This document shows, one piece after another, positions 10,420-21,748 of a stretch of DNA of 64,000 nucleotides. Origin of the DNA: Artocarpus heterophyllus. Lineage: Eukaryota > Streptophyta > Magnoliopsida > Rosales > Moraceae. Numbering within the stretch: position 1 is the stretch's first letter; each line of letters starts with the position of its first letter. Under the pieces are notes generated by a model. It made no database searches, was not told the origin of the DNA, and worked only from the letters and a program-made list of their open reading frames with translations. The position numbers were made by a program, and so were the translations under genes. The stretch is taken from the NCBI GenBank assembly GCA_025403435.1, contig CM046333.1:31517521-31581520 (forward strand), in the 5' to 3' direction.

Positions 10420-11149
10420 TGATACGAACCACGTCAGGAGCTGACGCGACCTTAACCAAAATTGGTTTCCAAGATCAAATTCCTAACCGGTTTCGAATGG
10501 AACCGCGACCTGATGCCTAACAAGAAGCACGAACCTTGGTATGTGAGGACGCCACAATCAGCTATGGATGGACTAATTGATAAGTCTATGAATGCGACGG
10601 AATTTTTCGATAAGTTCGAATAGTTCGTTTAGGAACCGCAGAGAATTAAACCTCAAATTGTGTGTTAATACTTGTATATCCATTGAATGAAATTCGTTAC
10701 AATATATAGGGGTTCCTATGCGAATTTTCAGCTCCTAATTCCCCATGGAATTTCGGGCAAATCAATTACCAAATCACCTAATCTAAAGCAAATAAGGTAA
10801 GTGTCCTTAATGGCTTAAAAACTTTACAATAATAGAAATAAACAAACGGAAAAAAAGGAAACTAGACATTAAAAGGTCATAAGTTGATTCTTCTCGCCAT
10901 GTGTCGCCTCAAAACGGGAAAGTAACTGAAATGGAAGTTACTCGATCCCTTCTAGAGCTTGAATCACGCATTTGTGGGTCGGGATGTCACATGTAATTCC
11001 CTCAATGGGCCCAAGTTGCCTGAATCAGCCCAATAAGCGTTTCTTTGAACTTCTTCGCACGAGCTCTCGTAACCGGACCAATGGGAACTTGAATTGAATC
11101 TAAATATGTCTCCCACGTGCTCTTGCTTGTGCTAACGATGTCCTCATCA
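10420..11149 (-). mobile_element. 5' LTR of element A (730 bp)
   Basis: It has the same ends as the 3' LTR. It is shorter by exactly one 51-bp unit (one copy instead of two) and a 20-bp deletion near 11009, where GGGCCTCC...GAGCCC in relatives is reduced to GGGCCC. The tail coding sequence inside it is therefore frameshifted, but this copy need not encode protein. Confidence 0.93.
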
Positions 11150-11154
11150 AAATG

Positions 11155-11738
11155 TGCTAGGCGCATTGGTTAAACCGAAAGGCATTTCCAACCACTCATA
11201 CAAACCTTGTTTTGTTTTGAAAGCCGTCTTCCACTCGTCTCCCTCTTTCATGCGAATTTGATAATATCCACTTTTCAGATCAATTTTAGAAAATACACAA
11301 GCACCATGCAATTCATCTAACATGTTATCCAAGTGACGAATGGGATGTCGATACTTTACCATGATGTTGTTGATGGCTCGACAATCAACGCACATCCTCC
11401 AAGTCCCATCTTTCTTAGGCACAAGTAAAACTGGTACGACGCACGGGCTCATGCTTTCTCTTACTTGTCCCTTATCCATCAACTCACTTACCTGTCGTTG
11501 GAGTTCCTTTGTCTCCTTGGGATTACTCCTATAGGCTTGTCGGTTTGGAATTGTAGCTCTAGGTATGAAGTCGATTTGATGTTCAATCCCACGGATTGGA
11601 GGTAACCCTTGTGGTGTTTCCTCGGGAAAGATATCTTCATATTCCTATAAAAGAGAAACAACAGAACTATGCAATGTGGAATCAAGATCGTTAGTGTTTA
11701 ATAACATCTTCTTGTATATGAGTAAAATCATCGGCTGA
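11155..11738 (-). pseudogene. Element H protease-RT linker and N-terminal RT fragment
   Basis: The ORF 11147-11482 contains RT motifs ([42 protein letters not shown]) and ends where A is inserted; the AAATG duplication at 11150-11154 adjoins it. Upstream, 11488-11685 is the linker region in another frame. RT continues at 4622 on the far side of A. Frameshifts between the blocks make it inactive. Confidence 0.88.
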
Positions 11739-13312
11739 TTAGAAAACAAAGCTCTTCTCACTCTCTCTTGCATAGAAGTTTGTTTTTCTCTCTATTTTTA
11801 CCTCATTGACCGAATCTTCTTTTGTATTGGCTCTCTCAATGTTCTCTCCTTTTCTCTCCTTTTTCTCGGCCCCTCTATCCTTTTTCCCTCTCTGGGCGAC
11901 CTCTCTCTTTGCACTCCAACACTCATTTTTTTCACTCCCTTTCTCTCTCTTTTTCTCACTCTCTCCTTTTTGTTCACTCTCCTTTCGTAACCACACTTGA
12001 TCTTCATGAACCTGTTTAGCTATCATTGGTACAAGAGTGAATGGTCTCTGGTTGTGCACAAGAGAATATTTGTTGGTGTAGCCATCATATTTGACTCGAC
12101 GATCAAATTGCCATGGTTGACCTAGTAACAAGTGCCCGGCTTGCATTGGGACTACATCGCACAAAACTTCGTCTTCATATCTACCAATGCGAAACAAAAT
12201 TAATGCTTGTTTAGTTACATTCACTTCACCACTATTATTCAACCATTGCAACTTGTAAGATCGAGGATGTTTGGTCATTGGCAGCCCTAATTTGTCAACC
12301 ATAGTAGTACTAGCAACGTTCGTACAACTCCCTCCATCTATTATCACACTAGATACCTTGTTCCGCACGTGGCACCTATTATGAAAAATGTTCTCACGTT
12401 GCTCTCCTTCTTCCTCTTTGGCTTGCACACTAAGGGCTCGTCGAGTGACCAACAATTCACCTTGGGCAGCATACTCCTCCTCATCCACGTCCTCCAATGG
12501 TGGCATGGAGTCCTCATCCGATTCGTCATCCGTAACAACCTCTTCGTCATCCCGTAATACCATCACCCTTTTGTTCGGACATTGGCTTGAGATGTGACCC
12601 CTGCCTTGGCATTTGAAACATTTAATATCACAGTTTTGAGAAATGGATGAATCATGTTTACCTTGGTTTGAAGGGCTAGCCGTGGCTGGTTTTGGCTCGA
12701 ACTTAGGCCTAGCAACCGATTTCTCTTCTCTCTTCCCATAATTCAGCTTCCATGAAGAAGGTGCCGAACTAACATTTGCACGTGAGCCACCCCTCCTCTT
12801 GAGCTGCCGCTCTACTATGATGGCCATGTGCAATATGTCTTCTAATTCTATGTAGTGTTGCATCTCCACCCTATCTTGAATATCCGGATTTAGCCCTTGC
12901 AAAAATCTTGCCATGGTTGCTTCTCGATCTTCTTCAACATTGGCTCGTATTATGGCTATTTTCATTTCTTGATAATATTCCTCCACACTCCTGTTTCCTT
13001 GTCTCAGTCCTTGCAACTTTTTGTACAATTCCTGGTAATAATGGCTTGGCACAAATCGCTTTGTCATCACCATTTTCATCTCCTCCCATGTCTCAATCGG
13101 GTGTTCTCGGTTACGTCGCCTATTCATTACCAGCTGATCCCATCATACAACCGCATAATCTGAGAACTCAATTGCAGCAAGCTTAACTTTCTTTAACTCT
13201 GAGTAGTTATGGCAATCAAACACTAGCTCCACTTTCTTCTCCCACTCTAGGTAAGCTCCAGGGTCATTTTTCCCTTGGAATGGCGGAATCTTAATTTTAA
13301 TACCTCCTATAT
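11739..13312 (-). pseudogene. Element H gag-protease fragment
   Basis: A 462-codon frame (11739-13127) and its upstream extension hold the second half of gag (RRRNREHPIETWEEMK), the CCHC knuckle CFKCQGRGHISSQC, and the protease with IIDGGSCTNVAS. It ends in a shifted frame near 11740, where relatives continue toward RT. The right edge is TATAT (13308-13312), the duplicated target of the plus-strand LTR. The preceding gag sequence is displaced to 13662-13761 (inverted) and 20623-20839. Confidence 0.9.
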
Positions 13313-13661
13313 TGATGAGGACATCACTAGCACAAGCAAGAGCACGTGGGAGACAAGTAATAACACATAATTTTGAGGTTTAATTCTCTTTAGTTCCTAA
13401 ACGAACTATTCGAACTTATCGGAAATTTCCGTGGAGTTCATCGACTTATCAATCAGTCCATCCATAGCTGATTGTGGCGTCCTCACTTACCAAGACTTAT
13501 CAATCAGTCCCTCCATAGCTGATTGTGGCGTCCGCACATACCAAGGTTCGTGCTTCTTGTTGGGCAACGGGTCGCGGTTCCATCCAAAACCGGTTAGAAA
13601 TTTGATCTTGGAAACCAACTTCGGTTAGGATCGCGTCAGTTCTTGGCGTGGTTCGTATCAA
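13313..13661 (+). mobile_element. Truncated family I LTR, plus strand, with hybrid ends
   Basis: It starts TGATGAGGACATC and ends GGTTCGTATCA like other family I LTRs but is only 349 bp: about 450 bp are missing between GGGAGAC and AAGTAATAAC (near 13353). Its first 40 bp differ from element C, but from about 13353 to 13661 it appears identical to the 3' LTR of C read in the opposite direction. Outer flanks are TATAT on the left and AAGAT on the right; AAGAT is the (inverted) target duplication of C. It is a recombined former solo LTR. Confidence 0.88.
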
Positions 13662-13761
13662 AGATGAATTAGAAGAGTTGGAGGAACCACCGATAAATAG
13701 GGGCAGATTTAGGCGTGGAAGTGGAAATAGAGAAGCTAGGGACCGGGAAGACAATAATATA
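13662..13761 (+). pseudogene. Inverted 100-bp gag segment of element H
   Basis: This encodes DELEELEEPPINRGRF on the plus strand, whereas the rest of H gag is on the minus strand. Its inner end (ATATA, 13757-13761) pairs with TATAT at 13308-13312. Its other end (AAGAT, 13662-13666) pairs with ATCTT at 20618-20622. Flipping it back between the two LTRs restores both duplications and gag order, so it is a small inversion between oppositely oriented LTRs. Confidence 0.9.
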
Positions 13762-14560
13762 TGATACGAACCACGCCAAGAACTGACGCGATCCTAACCG
13801 AAGTTGGTTTCCAAGATCAAATTTCTAACCGGTTTTGGATGGAACCGCGACCCGTTGCCCAACAAGAAGCACGAACCTTGGTATGTGCGGACGCCACAAT
13901 CAGCTATGGAGGGACTGATTGATAAGTCTTGGTAAGTGAGGACGCCACAATCAGCTATGGATGGACTGATTGATAAGTCGATGAACTCCACGGAAATTTC
14001 CGATAAGTTCGAATAGTTCGTTTAGGAACTAAAGAGAATTAAACCTCAAAATTATGTGTTATTACTTGTGTCCATTGATTGAAATTCGTTACAATTATAT
14101 AGGGGTTCCTATGCGAATTTTCAGCCCCTAATTCCCATGGAAATTTCAGGAAACTCAATTAACAAAAGTCAAATCTAGACTAAATAAGGAAAGTTCCCTT
14201 AATGGCTTAAAAGCCTTACAATAATAGAAATACCAGAAACGGAAAAAAGGAAACTAGACATTAAAAGGTCAAAACTGATTCTTCTCGCCATGTGTCGCCT
14301 CAAAATGGGAAAGTAACTGAAATGGAAATTACTCAATCCCTTCTATAGCTTGAATCACGCATTTATTAGTCTGATTTTCGCATGCAATTCCCTCAATGGG
14401 CCTCCATGCAATGGCTTGAGCCCAAGTTGCTTGAATCAGCCCAATAAGCGTTTCTTTAAACTTCTTCGCACGAGCTCTCGTAACCGGACCAATTGGAACT
14501 TGAATTGGATCTGAATAAGTCTCCCACGTGCTCTTGCTTGTGCTAACAATGTTCTCATCA
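13762..14560 (-). mobile_element. 3' LTR of element C (799 bp)
   Basis: Ends are TGATGAGAAC and TCGTATCA on the minus strand. It carries two 51-bp units and the polyprotein end (stop 14329-14331, 232 bp inside the LTR). It shares GAACTCC with the inverted neighbour LTR (13313-13661), where its own 5' LTR has GAACGCC, which supports exchange between the two neighbours. Confidence 0.93.
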
Positions 14561-17500
14561 TTCCCCTCCTCTTGAGAAGGATTTGTCCTCAAATCGTCGC
14601 CTGCATCAAAAGGACTTAGATCAGAAACATTAAAAGAGGCACTTACACCATACTCACCTGGCAAGTCTAGCTTGTACGCATTATCATTGATCCTTTCGAG
14701 AATTTGAAAAGGACCATCCCCTCTAGGCAATAGCTTGGATTTCCTTTGCTCCGGAAACCGTTCCTTGCGTAAGTGCAACCACACCCAATCACCGGGCTCG
14801 AAGACGAGCTTGTGACGCCCTTTGTTGGCTTGTTCAGCATATTGTTTGGTCCTTCGCTCGATGTTGAGTCTTGCCTTCTCGTGTATCTGCTTAACAAGAT
14901 CAGCTTTTCTTTTTCCATCTAAATTCACATGCTCAGACAAAGGTAATGGCATTAAATCCAAAGGAGTTAAAGGATTAAAACCATAAACAATTTCAAACGG
15001 TGAAAATTGTGTAGCAGAATGAACAGATCGATTATAAGCAAACTCAACATGTGGTAAACACTCCTCCCATGTTTTGATGTTCTTTTTAATGACAGCCCTT
15101 AACAAAGTGGACAAGGTTCTATTCACAACTTCTGTTTGACCATCGGTTTGAGGGTGACAAGTTGTTGAAAACAATAGCTTAGTCCCTAACTTAGCCCACA
15201 AAGTCTTCCAAAAGTAGCTTAAGAACTTGGGGTCCCTATCAGAAACAATTGTCCTAGGCATACCATGAAGTCTCACAATTTCCCTAAAGAACAAATCAGC
15301 AACATTGGAAGCATCATCTGTCTTGTGGCATGGAATAAAATGAGCCATCTTTGAAAACCTATCCACGACCACAAATATTGAGTCTCTTCCCCGTTTAGAC
15401 CTAGGCAAACCTAACACAAAATCCATCGAAATATCAATCCAAGGTTCACTAGGTATTGGTAAAGGGGTGTATAAACCATGGGGCTGCACTCTTGATTTAG
15501 CCTGCCTACAAGTTACACATCAACCACAAAGCCTCTCAACATCTCGTTTCATATGTGGCCAATAGAAGTGTTCCTGCAACATAGCTAAAGTTTTCACTAC
15601 TCCAAAATGTCCCATCAATCCTCCCCCATGGGATTCCCTCACTAGCAAATCTCTTAATGAACAATTAGGCACACATAATTTATTCTCCCGAAACAAGTAT
15701 CCCTCATGCCTAAAGTATTTACCACTAGCAGATCTCTCACAAGCTTGATACTCAGTACGAAAGTCATGGTCATCAGCATATAACTCTTTAATGTGTTCAA
15801 AACCCAGTAGTTTAGCATTAAGAGTTGAGATTAAGACATACCTGCGAGAAAGTGCATCGGCAACGACGTTTTCCTTACCTTGCTTGTAGCGAATGACATA
15901 TGGAAACGTCTCTATGAATTCTACCCAACGAGCATGCCTCTTGTTCAGCTTGTGCTGGCCCTTCAAGTGTTTCAGGGACTCATGATCAGTGTGAATCACG
16001 AACTCCTTAGGCCATAGGTAGTGCTGCCATGTCTCTAATGCCCGAACCAATGCATACATCTCTTTATCATAAGTTGGGTAATTAAGAGTTGCCCCATTCA
16101 GCTTCTCACTGAAATATGCTATTGGTCTCCCTTCCTGCATTAAAACAGCACCAATTCCAACACCTGAAGCATCACATTCAATCTCAAAAGTTTTGGCAAA
16201 ATTAGGTAAAGATAACAATGGAGCATTTGTCAACTTCTCCTTGAGTAGCTGAAATGCCTTTTCTTGCTCTTCTCCCCATCTAAACCCAACATTCTTTTTG
16301 ATGACTTCAGTCAGTGGTGCGGCTATAGTACTGAAATCTTTCACAAACCGCCGGTAGAAACTAGCAAGTCCATGAAAACTCCGTACATTTCCCACACTAG
16401 TTGGACTCGGCCACTCCTGGATGGCTCGCACCTTTTCTTCATCAACCTGTATACCTTGAGCACTAACAACAAAACCAAGAAACATAAGCTTATCTGTGCA
16501 AAAGGTACATTTCTTGAGTTTAGCATACAACTTTTCCTTCCGCAAAACATCTAAAACAAGTTTCAAATGTTCAATATGTTCATCCAAATTGCTGCTATAG
16601 ATAAGGATATCATCAAAATAAACAACGACAAATTTTCCAATAAAAGCTCGCAAAACATGGTTCATTAAACGCATAAATGTGCTAGGCGCATTGGTTAAAC
16701 CGAAAGGCATTACCAACCACTCATACAAGCCTTGTTTTGTTTTGAAAGCCGTTTTCCACTCATCTCCCTCTTTCATGCGAATTTGATGATATCCACTCTT
16801 TAGATCAATTTTAGAAAACACACAAGCACCATGCAATTCATCTAACATGTCATCCAAGCGAGGAATGGGATGTCGATACTTTACCGTGATGTTGTTGATG
16901 GCTCGACAATCAACGCACATCCTCCAAGTCCCATCTTTCTTAGGCACAAGTAAAACTGGTACGGCGCACGGGCTCATGCTTTCTCTCACGTGTCCCTTCT
17001 CCATCAACTCATTTACCTGCCGTTGGAGTTCCTTTGTCTCCTCGGGATTACTCCTATAGGCTGGTCGGTTTGGGATTGTAGCTCCAGGTATGAAGTCGAT
17101 TTGATGTTCAATCCCGCGGATTGGAGGTAAACCTTGCGGTGTTTCCTAGGGAAAGATATCCTCAAAATCCTGCAAAAGAGAAACAACAGAACTATGCAAG
17201 GTGGAATCAAGATCGTTAGTGTTTAATAACGCCTCCTTGTACATGAGTAAAATCATCGGCTGATTAGAAAACAAAGCTCTTCTCACATCACTCTTGCTTG
17301 CATAAAAGTTTGTTTTTCTCTCTACTTTTCTCTCATTGGCTGATTGTGAATTCTTTTCAGCCCTCTCAATTTTCTCTCCCTTGCTCTCCTTTTTCTCGGC
17401 CATCTCTTCTTTTTTTCTCTCACTGGCCGAACTCTCTCTCTGCACTCCCACTCTTGATTTTTCTTCACTCTTTATTTTTTTTTATCACTTTCTCTCTGTA

Positions 17501-19159
17501 AGCTCACTTGGTCTTCATAGACCTGTTTTGGTGTTAATGGAACAAGAGTGATCGTCTTTTGATTGTGAACGAATGAGTACTTGTTGGTGAAACCATCATG
17601 CTTAACTCGCCGATCAAATTGCCATGGTCTGCCTAATAACAAGTGCCCAGCTTGCATTGGAACCACATCGCACAAAACTTCATCTTCATATCTTCCAATG
17701 CGAAAAGGAACTAACACCTGTTTATGCACCTTTACCTCACCAGTATCATTTAACCATTGCAATTTATATGGTCGAGGATGCTTAATTGTTGGCAGCCCTA
17801 ACTTCTCTACCATGGTTGTGCTTGCAACATTAGTACAACTCCCACCATCAATAATCACACTACATACCTTGTTTTGAACGTGGCACCTAGTGTGGAAGAT
17901 GTTTTCCCGTTGCTCCTCTTCATCTTCTTCTTTGGCTTGCATACTTAAAGCTCTCCTTGTGACCAACAATTCTCCTTGGACAGCGCACTCCTCATCGTCG
18001 ACATCCTCTAATGAAGGCATAGAATCATTGTCCGAATCTTCCTCGGTTTCAATGTCTCCATTGTCCCGCATCACCATAACTCGCTTGTTCGGACATTGGC
18101 TTGCCATATGACCCCTGCCTTGACATTTAAAACATTTAATATCACGAGTCCGAGTAGTGGAAGAATCGGATTTACCTTGATTCCCATGGCTGACCACCTC
18201 TTGTTTTTGCTCGATCTTTGGCTTGGGGTTGGATTGCTTCTCATCCCTCTTCCATTGGTTGGTTTTCCAAGCCGATGTATTCGGGTTTTGGCTTGGACGT
18301 GTGCTACTGCCCCTCCTCATAAGTTGATTCTCAATTTTAATAGCCATGTGCACCATGTCCTCCAACTCCACATAATGTTGTAACTCAACGGCATTGTGAA
18401 TTTCTCGGTTCAAGCCCGCCAAAAACCTTGCCATTGTAGCCTCCCGATCCTCCTCTATATTAGCCCGAATCATCATAACCTCCATCTCCTTATAGTACTC
18501 CTCTACACTCCGGTTGCCCTGCTTAAGGTTTTGTAGCTTGTTGTACAACTCCGGTAGTTGTAAGTTGGCACAAATCGCTTTCTCATCACCGTCTTCATCT
18601 CTTCCCATGACTCAATAGGTCGCTCTCTATTTCGTCTCCTGTTTATAACAAGCTGATCCCACCAAGTAATAGCATAATCAGAAAATTCAATTACAGCCAA
18701 TTTTACCTTCTTTGCCTCAGAATAGTAGTGGCAGTCAAAGATGAACTCCATTTTCTTCTCCCATTCTAGGTACGCTTCTGGATTGGATTTGCCTTGAAAT
18801 GATGGTATCTTCATTTTTATGCCTCTCAAACTATCATCTTCCCTGTTCCTAACGCCTCTATCCCGTCCAAATCTTCAGTGACTACCCGCTGAATCTTCTC
18901 CTTCGTCAAACTCTTCCCCATCATTCCTATAGTAGTCATCAACCTCTCCTCTAACCGGAACCCTTTCTCGCCTACGTGCATGAGGAACATGTTGTGGCTG
19001 CTCCACATGTGCGTTTTCTATCTGGTCTATCCTCTCATGAAGCTGTCCTATTTCTCCCCTCAATAATCGCCTCATCTCCCCCAACATTGCTTCCATAAGA
19101 AGTTTTGGGTCTGCTGCACCTGAGGTACCCTCATTAGTGTTCTTGCTGTTATTTGACAT
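14329..19159 (-). pseudogene. Element C gag-pol polyprotein, disabled
   Basis: The native gag start (MSNNSKNTNEG) is at 19157-19159, the only family I gag start retained in the window. Order: gag (19159 to about 18300), CCHC CFKCQGRGHMASQC, protease IIDGGS, RT-RNase H (15520-17007, with YFDD), integrase (14329-15519) and LTR-borne tail. Breaks: TGA at 18875-18877 (CGA in A), 1-nt deletion near 18552, 2-nt gain in an A-run near 17470, TAG at 17146-17148 (GAG in A) and TGA at 15520-15522 just before the integrase CVTC pair. The last is shared with A. From 15519 to 14329 the integrase frame is open. Confidence 0.93.
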
Positions 19160-19803
19160 TTTCCAAAGGACCTTACCACACTCCCTTACGTGTTTCACTC
19201 GTGAAATGGTTCACTCAATTTCACTCGTGTTTGCACTCAATACTTTCGGCTTTTGTCCACTCAAATGCTCTCGCCTCTATGCCTTTTTCCACTCGTTAAT
19301 TCTCACTCAGTTCCTATAAAACTAGTCAAATCAATATCGAAACTTCCTTGACAATTCACAAATAGATTACCAAAAGACAAGACTATAACTGGAACAAAGA
19401 ATTTAGGCTTTCAAAATCACACCCAAAAGGAACAAAATTTCAGCAAAAATTTTTTTGGTCTATGCAAGGAATTCAGTTTTGGATTCCTTAAACAATGAAT
19501 AACAAGAATCTGAAATAAAATTTAAGAAGGGTTTCCAGACTCTTCTTTTTTTTTTTTTTTTTTTTTTCGGATCCTCTTGTTTTTCTTCTTTTCCTTTTTT
19601 TTTTTTTTTTTTCGGATCCTCTTGTTTTCTTCTTTTCCTTTTTTTTTTTTTTCGTTTCTTTTCTTTCTTTCTTTCTTTCTTTTCTTTTCGGATCTTTTTT
19701 TTTTTTTTTTTAACCGACTTTGATAATGGAAATCAAAACTCACGAACAATTGAAACAAACAAAAAACTAAGAGAACGGATAAGCAAAACCTGATTAGAAC
19801 CTC
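19160..19803 (-). other. Element C leader with expanded pyrimidine tract
   Basis: An untranslated leader between the primer site and gag ATG. On the plus strand, about 19540-19712, it holds long T runs punctuated by repeated TTCGGATCCTCTTG words. The antisense reading frame there (lysine/arginine runs) is an artefact of the tract. Confidence 0.7.
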
Positions 19804-19816
19804 GCTCTGATTACCA
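19804..19816 (-). other. Mutated primer-binding site of element C
   Basis: The minus strand reads TGGTAATCAGAGC, the initiator-Met-tRNA site with one inserted base. The adjoining LTR end has also changed (TGATACG in relatives, TAATATG here on the plus strand), so this copy could not prime or integrate normally now. Confidence 0.8.
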
Positions 19817-19818
19817 AA

Positions 19819-20617
19819 TAATATGAACCACGCCAAGAACTGACGCGATCCTAACCGAAGTTGGTTTCCAAGATCAAATTTCTAACCGGTTTTGGATGGA
19901 ACCGCGACCCGATGCCCAACAAGAAGCACGAACCTTGGTATGTGCGGACGCCACAATCAGCTATGGAGGGACTGATTGATAAGTCTTGGTAAGTGAGGAC
20001 GCCACAATCAGCTATGGATGGACTGATTGATAAGTCGATGAACGCCACGGAAATTTCCGATAAGTTCGAATAGTTCGTTTAGGAACTAAAGAGAATTAAA
20101 CCTCAAAATTATGTGTTATTACTTGTGTCCATTGATTGAAATTCGTTACAATTATATAGGGGTTCCTATGCGAATTTTCAGCCCCTAATTCCCATGGAAA
20201 TTTCGGGATACTCAATTAACAAAAGTCAAATCTAGACTAAATAAGGAAAGTTCCCTTAATGGCTTAAAAGCCTTACAATAATAGAAATACCAGAAACGGA
20301 AAAAAGGAAACTAGACATTAAAAGGTCAAAACTGATTCTTCTCGCCATGTGTCGCCTCAAAATGGGAAAGTAACTGAAATGGAAATTACTCAATCCCTTC
20401 TATAGCTTGAATCACGCATTTATTAGTCTGATTTTCGCATGCAATTCCCTCAATGGGCCTCCATGCAATGGCTTGAGCCCAAGTTGCTTGAATCAGCCCA
20501 ATAAGCGTTTCTTTAAACTTCTTCGCACGAGCTCTCGTAACCGGACCAATTGGAACTTGAATTGGATCTGAATAAGTCTCCCACGTGCTCTTGCTTGTGC
20601 TAACAATGTTCTCATCA
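19819..20617 (-). mobile_element. 5' LTR of element C (799 bp)
   Basis: Same length and structure as the 3' LTR, with two 51-bp units. The right edge TCATCA is followed directly by ATCTT, the target duplication in H gag. A few substitutions separate it from its partner. Confidence 0.93.
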
Positions 20618-20839
20618 ATCTTCCTCTGAAAGATCACATCCACCCCTCCGCCTATTTTGCATGTTTCGTGGCTGCCTATTACATGTTCTGGCATCAACCT
20701 CATCTAATCTCTCCTGAATGGGCTCTAGCGCTCGCGTCAACAACCATTCCTTTTGCCTCATTAATGCTTGCAATTGAAGATTTGGAACGTTTTGTTGTAG
20801 AAGGTCATCTTCAGCTTCTCTTTCTTGATTCGGACTCAT
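20618..20839 (-). pseudogene. Element H gag N-terminus
   Basis: It starts with MSPNQEREAEDDLLQQ and runs to MQNRRRGGCDLSEED, where element C is inserted. This is the only family II gag start left in the window. Gag continues in the inverted piece at 13662-13761 and then at 13307 leftward. The ORF extending to 20386 fuses it to the LTR tail of C by chance. Confidence 0.88.
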
Positions 20840-21610
20840 TTTTTTTAAACCTACAAAACAACGTTAGATAATAATTGACCTCACTGCTCTCCCTCACGTG
20901 TTTTACTCTATCACTTGGTCACTCAGTTCACTCATGTTTCACTCGAATAATTGGCTTTTACCCTCGAATGTTCTCACCACTCTTGCCTTTTTTTTTTACT
21001 CGTTTATTCTCTCTTTCAATTCTTTTGAAATTACACAAACAACAATCAAATCTATTCGGCAACAAATTTAGCAACAGGTTTTGCTACGCAGTTCAAAATG
21101 AAGCAAATTTTTGCACTGCGATGTGAGGTCAAATTCAGTTTTTTTCTTTTCTTTTTTTTTTTTCGGGATCCTCTTGGTTTTTCTTTTCTTTTCTTTTCTT
21201 TTTTTCTTTTCTTTCTTTTTTTTTCTTTTCTTTTCTTTTCTTTTGTTGTGAAATTCGGCAAGAACAAGGACTATAATAGACCAAGAAACACAAAATAGGA
21301 AGCTACAACCTAAACTTGAAGCCCAAGACACTAGTTACCCGAAACCAAAAAAAATAACCCTAGCAGCCCTTGGTGAAATTTCGGCCAAACCAAAGTTCTT
21401 TCCCAAACAAGAATTCACAAAACAACCTAGAATAGAATTTCGGATATGACCTTGTCAACAAACCAAAGAAAGTTCAAGAAACACAAATGAGAATGCAAGA
21501 ACCCTATGAATTTAACAAACTCGATTTTTTTTTTGAACGGAATAGAACCTAAGTAATAAATCAGAATTCAGAAAAAACTAAGGATAGACAAACTTGAGCT
21601 TAGAACCGAG
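20840..21610 (-). other. Element H leader
   Basis: The untranslated leader between the primer site and the gag start. The plus strand has a T-rich block at about 21139-21244 with TTCGGGATCCTCTTGG, then mixed sequence. No gene seen. Confidence 0.68.
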
Positions 21611-21622
21611 GCTCTGATACTA
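21611..21622 (-). other. Primer-binding site of element H
   Basis: The minus strand reads TAGTATCAGAGC, one base off the initiator-Met-tRNA site, 3 bases from the LTR end TTCTTATCA. Confidence 0.75.
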
Positions 21623-21625
21623 AAA

Positions 21626-21748
21626 TGATAAGAACCGAAGCAATATACTGATGAAACCCGTTATCAATAGAAAAGGCACCAAGACCGTTTCTACTCAATT
21701 TGGATGGAAGTCACCGCGACCCGTTGCTTATATCGAAGCAAGAACCTT
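21626..21748 (-). mobile_element. 5' LTR of element H, family II, cut by the gap
   Basis: The 123 bp visible match the end of the 736-bp B LTR (3134 onward) with scattered differences. The remaining roughly 610 bp should lie in the assembly gap. Confidence 0.85.

Larger units (their letters stand above)
4623..11149 (-). mobile_element. Element A: full-length Ty3/Gypsy retrotransposon, family I
   Basis: This 6.5-kb element has both LTRs (4623-5423 and 10420-11149), a primer site (10406-10417), a polypurine tract (5424-5437) and one gag-pro-RT-RNase H-integrase frame. It is flanked by perfect 5-bp duplications AAATG (4618-4622 and 11150-11154). It interrupts the RT region of host H, whose reading resumes on each side. 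It cannot be autonomous: four in-frame stops and a deletion that removed the gag start. Clade: no chromodomain is evident. The LTR-borne tail and gag type recall the CRM group of chromoviruses, but this needs a tree. Confidence 0.95.
13762..20617 (-). mobile_element. Element C: full-length Ty3/Gypsy retrotransposon, family I
   Basis: This 6856-bp element has two 799-bp LTRs (13762-14560 and 19819-20617), a polypurine tract (14561-14574), a primer site with one extra T (19804-19816) and a complete but disabled gag-pol. The target duplication is ATCTT: right copy at 20618-20622, left copy now at 13662-13666 in inverse orientation because of the LTR-LTR inversion. The LTRs differ at only a handful of positions on reading, so C looks younger than A. 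It sits in gag of host H. Confidence 0.95.

Noticed and set aside
13431..13628. Open frames inside family I LTRs (also 4655-4852, 13794-13991 and 19851-20048) with a duplicated SIADCGVLTYQ segment.
   Set aside because: The duplication is the 51-bp LTR repeat read in one frame (51 is divisible by 3). No start context or domain; not a gene.
13313..14560. Inverted LTRs around 100 bp of gag suggested self-integration of one element.
   Set aside because: Two different target duplications (TATAT and ATCTT) show two separate insertions followed by inversion between the LTRs.
19522..19836. Lysine/arginine-rich frame in the C leader and similar frames at 21052-21331.
   Set aside because: Translation of the pyrimidine tract; low complexity with no relatives expected.
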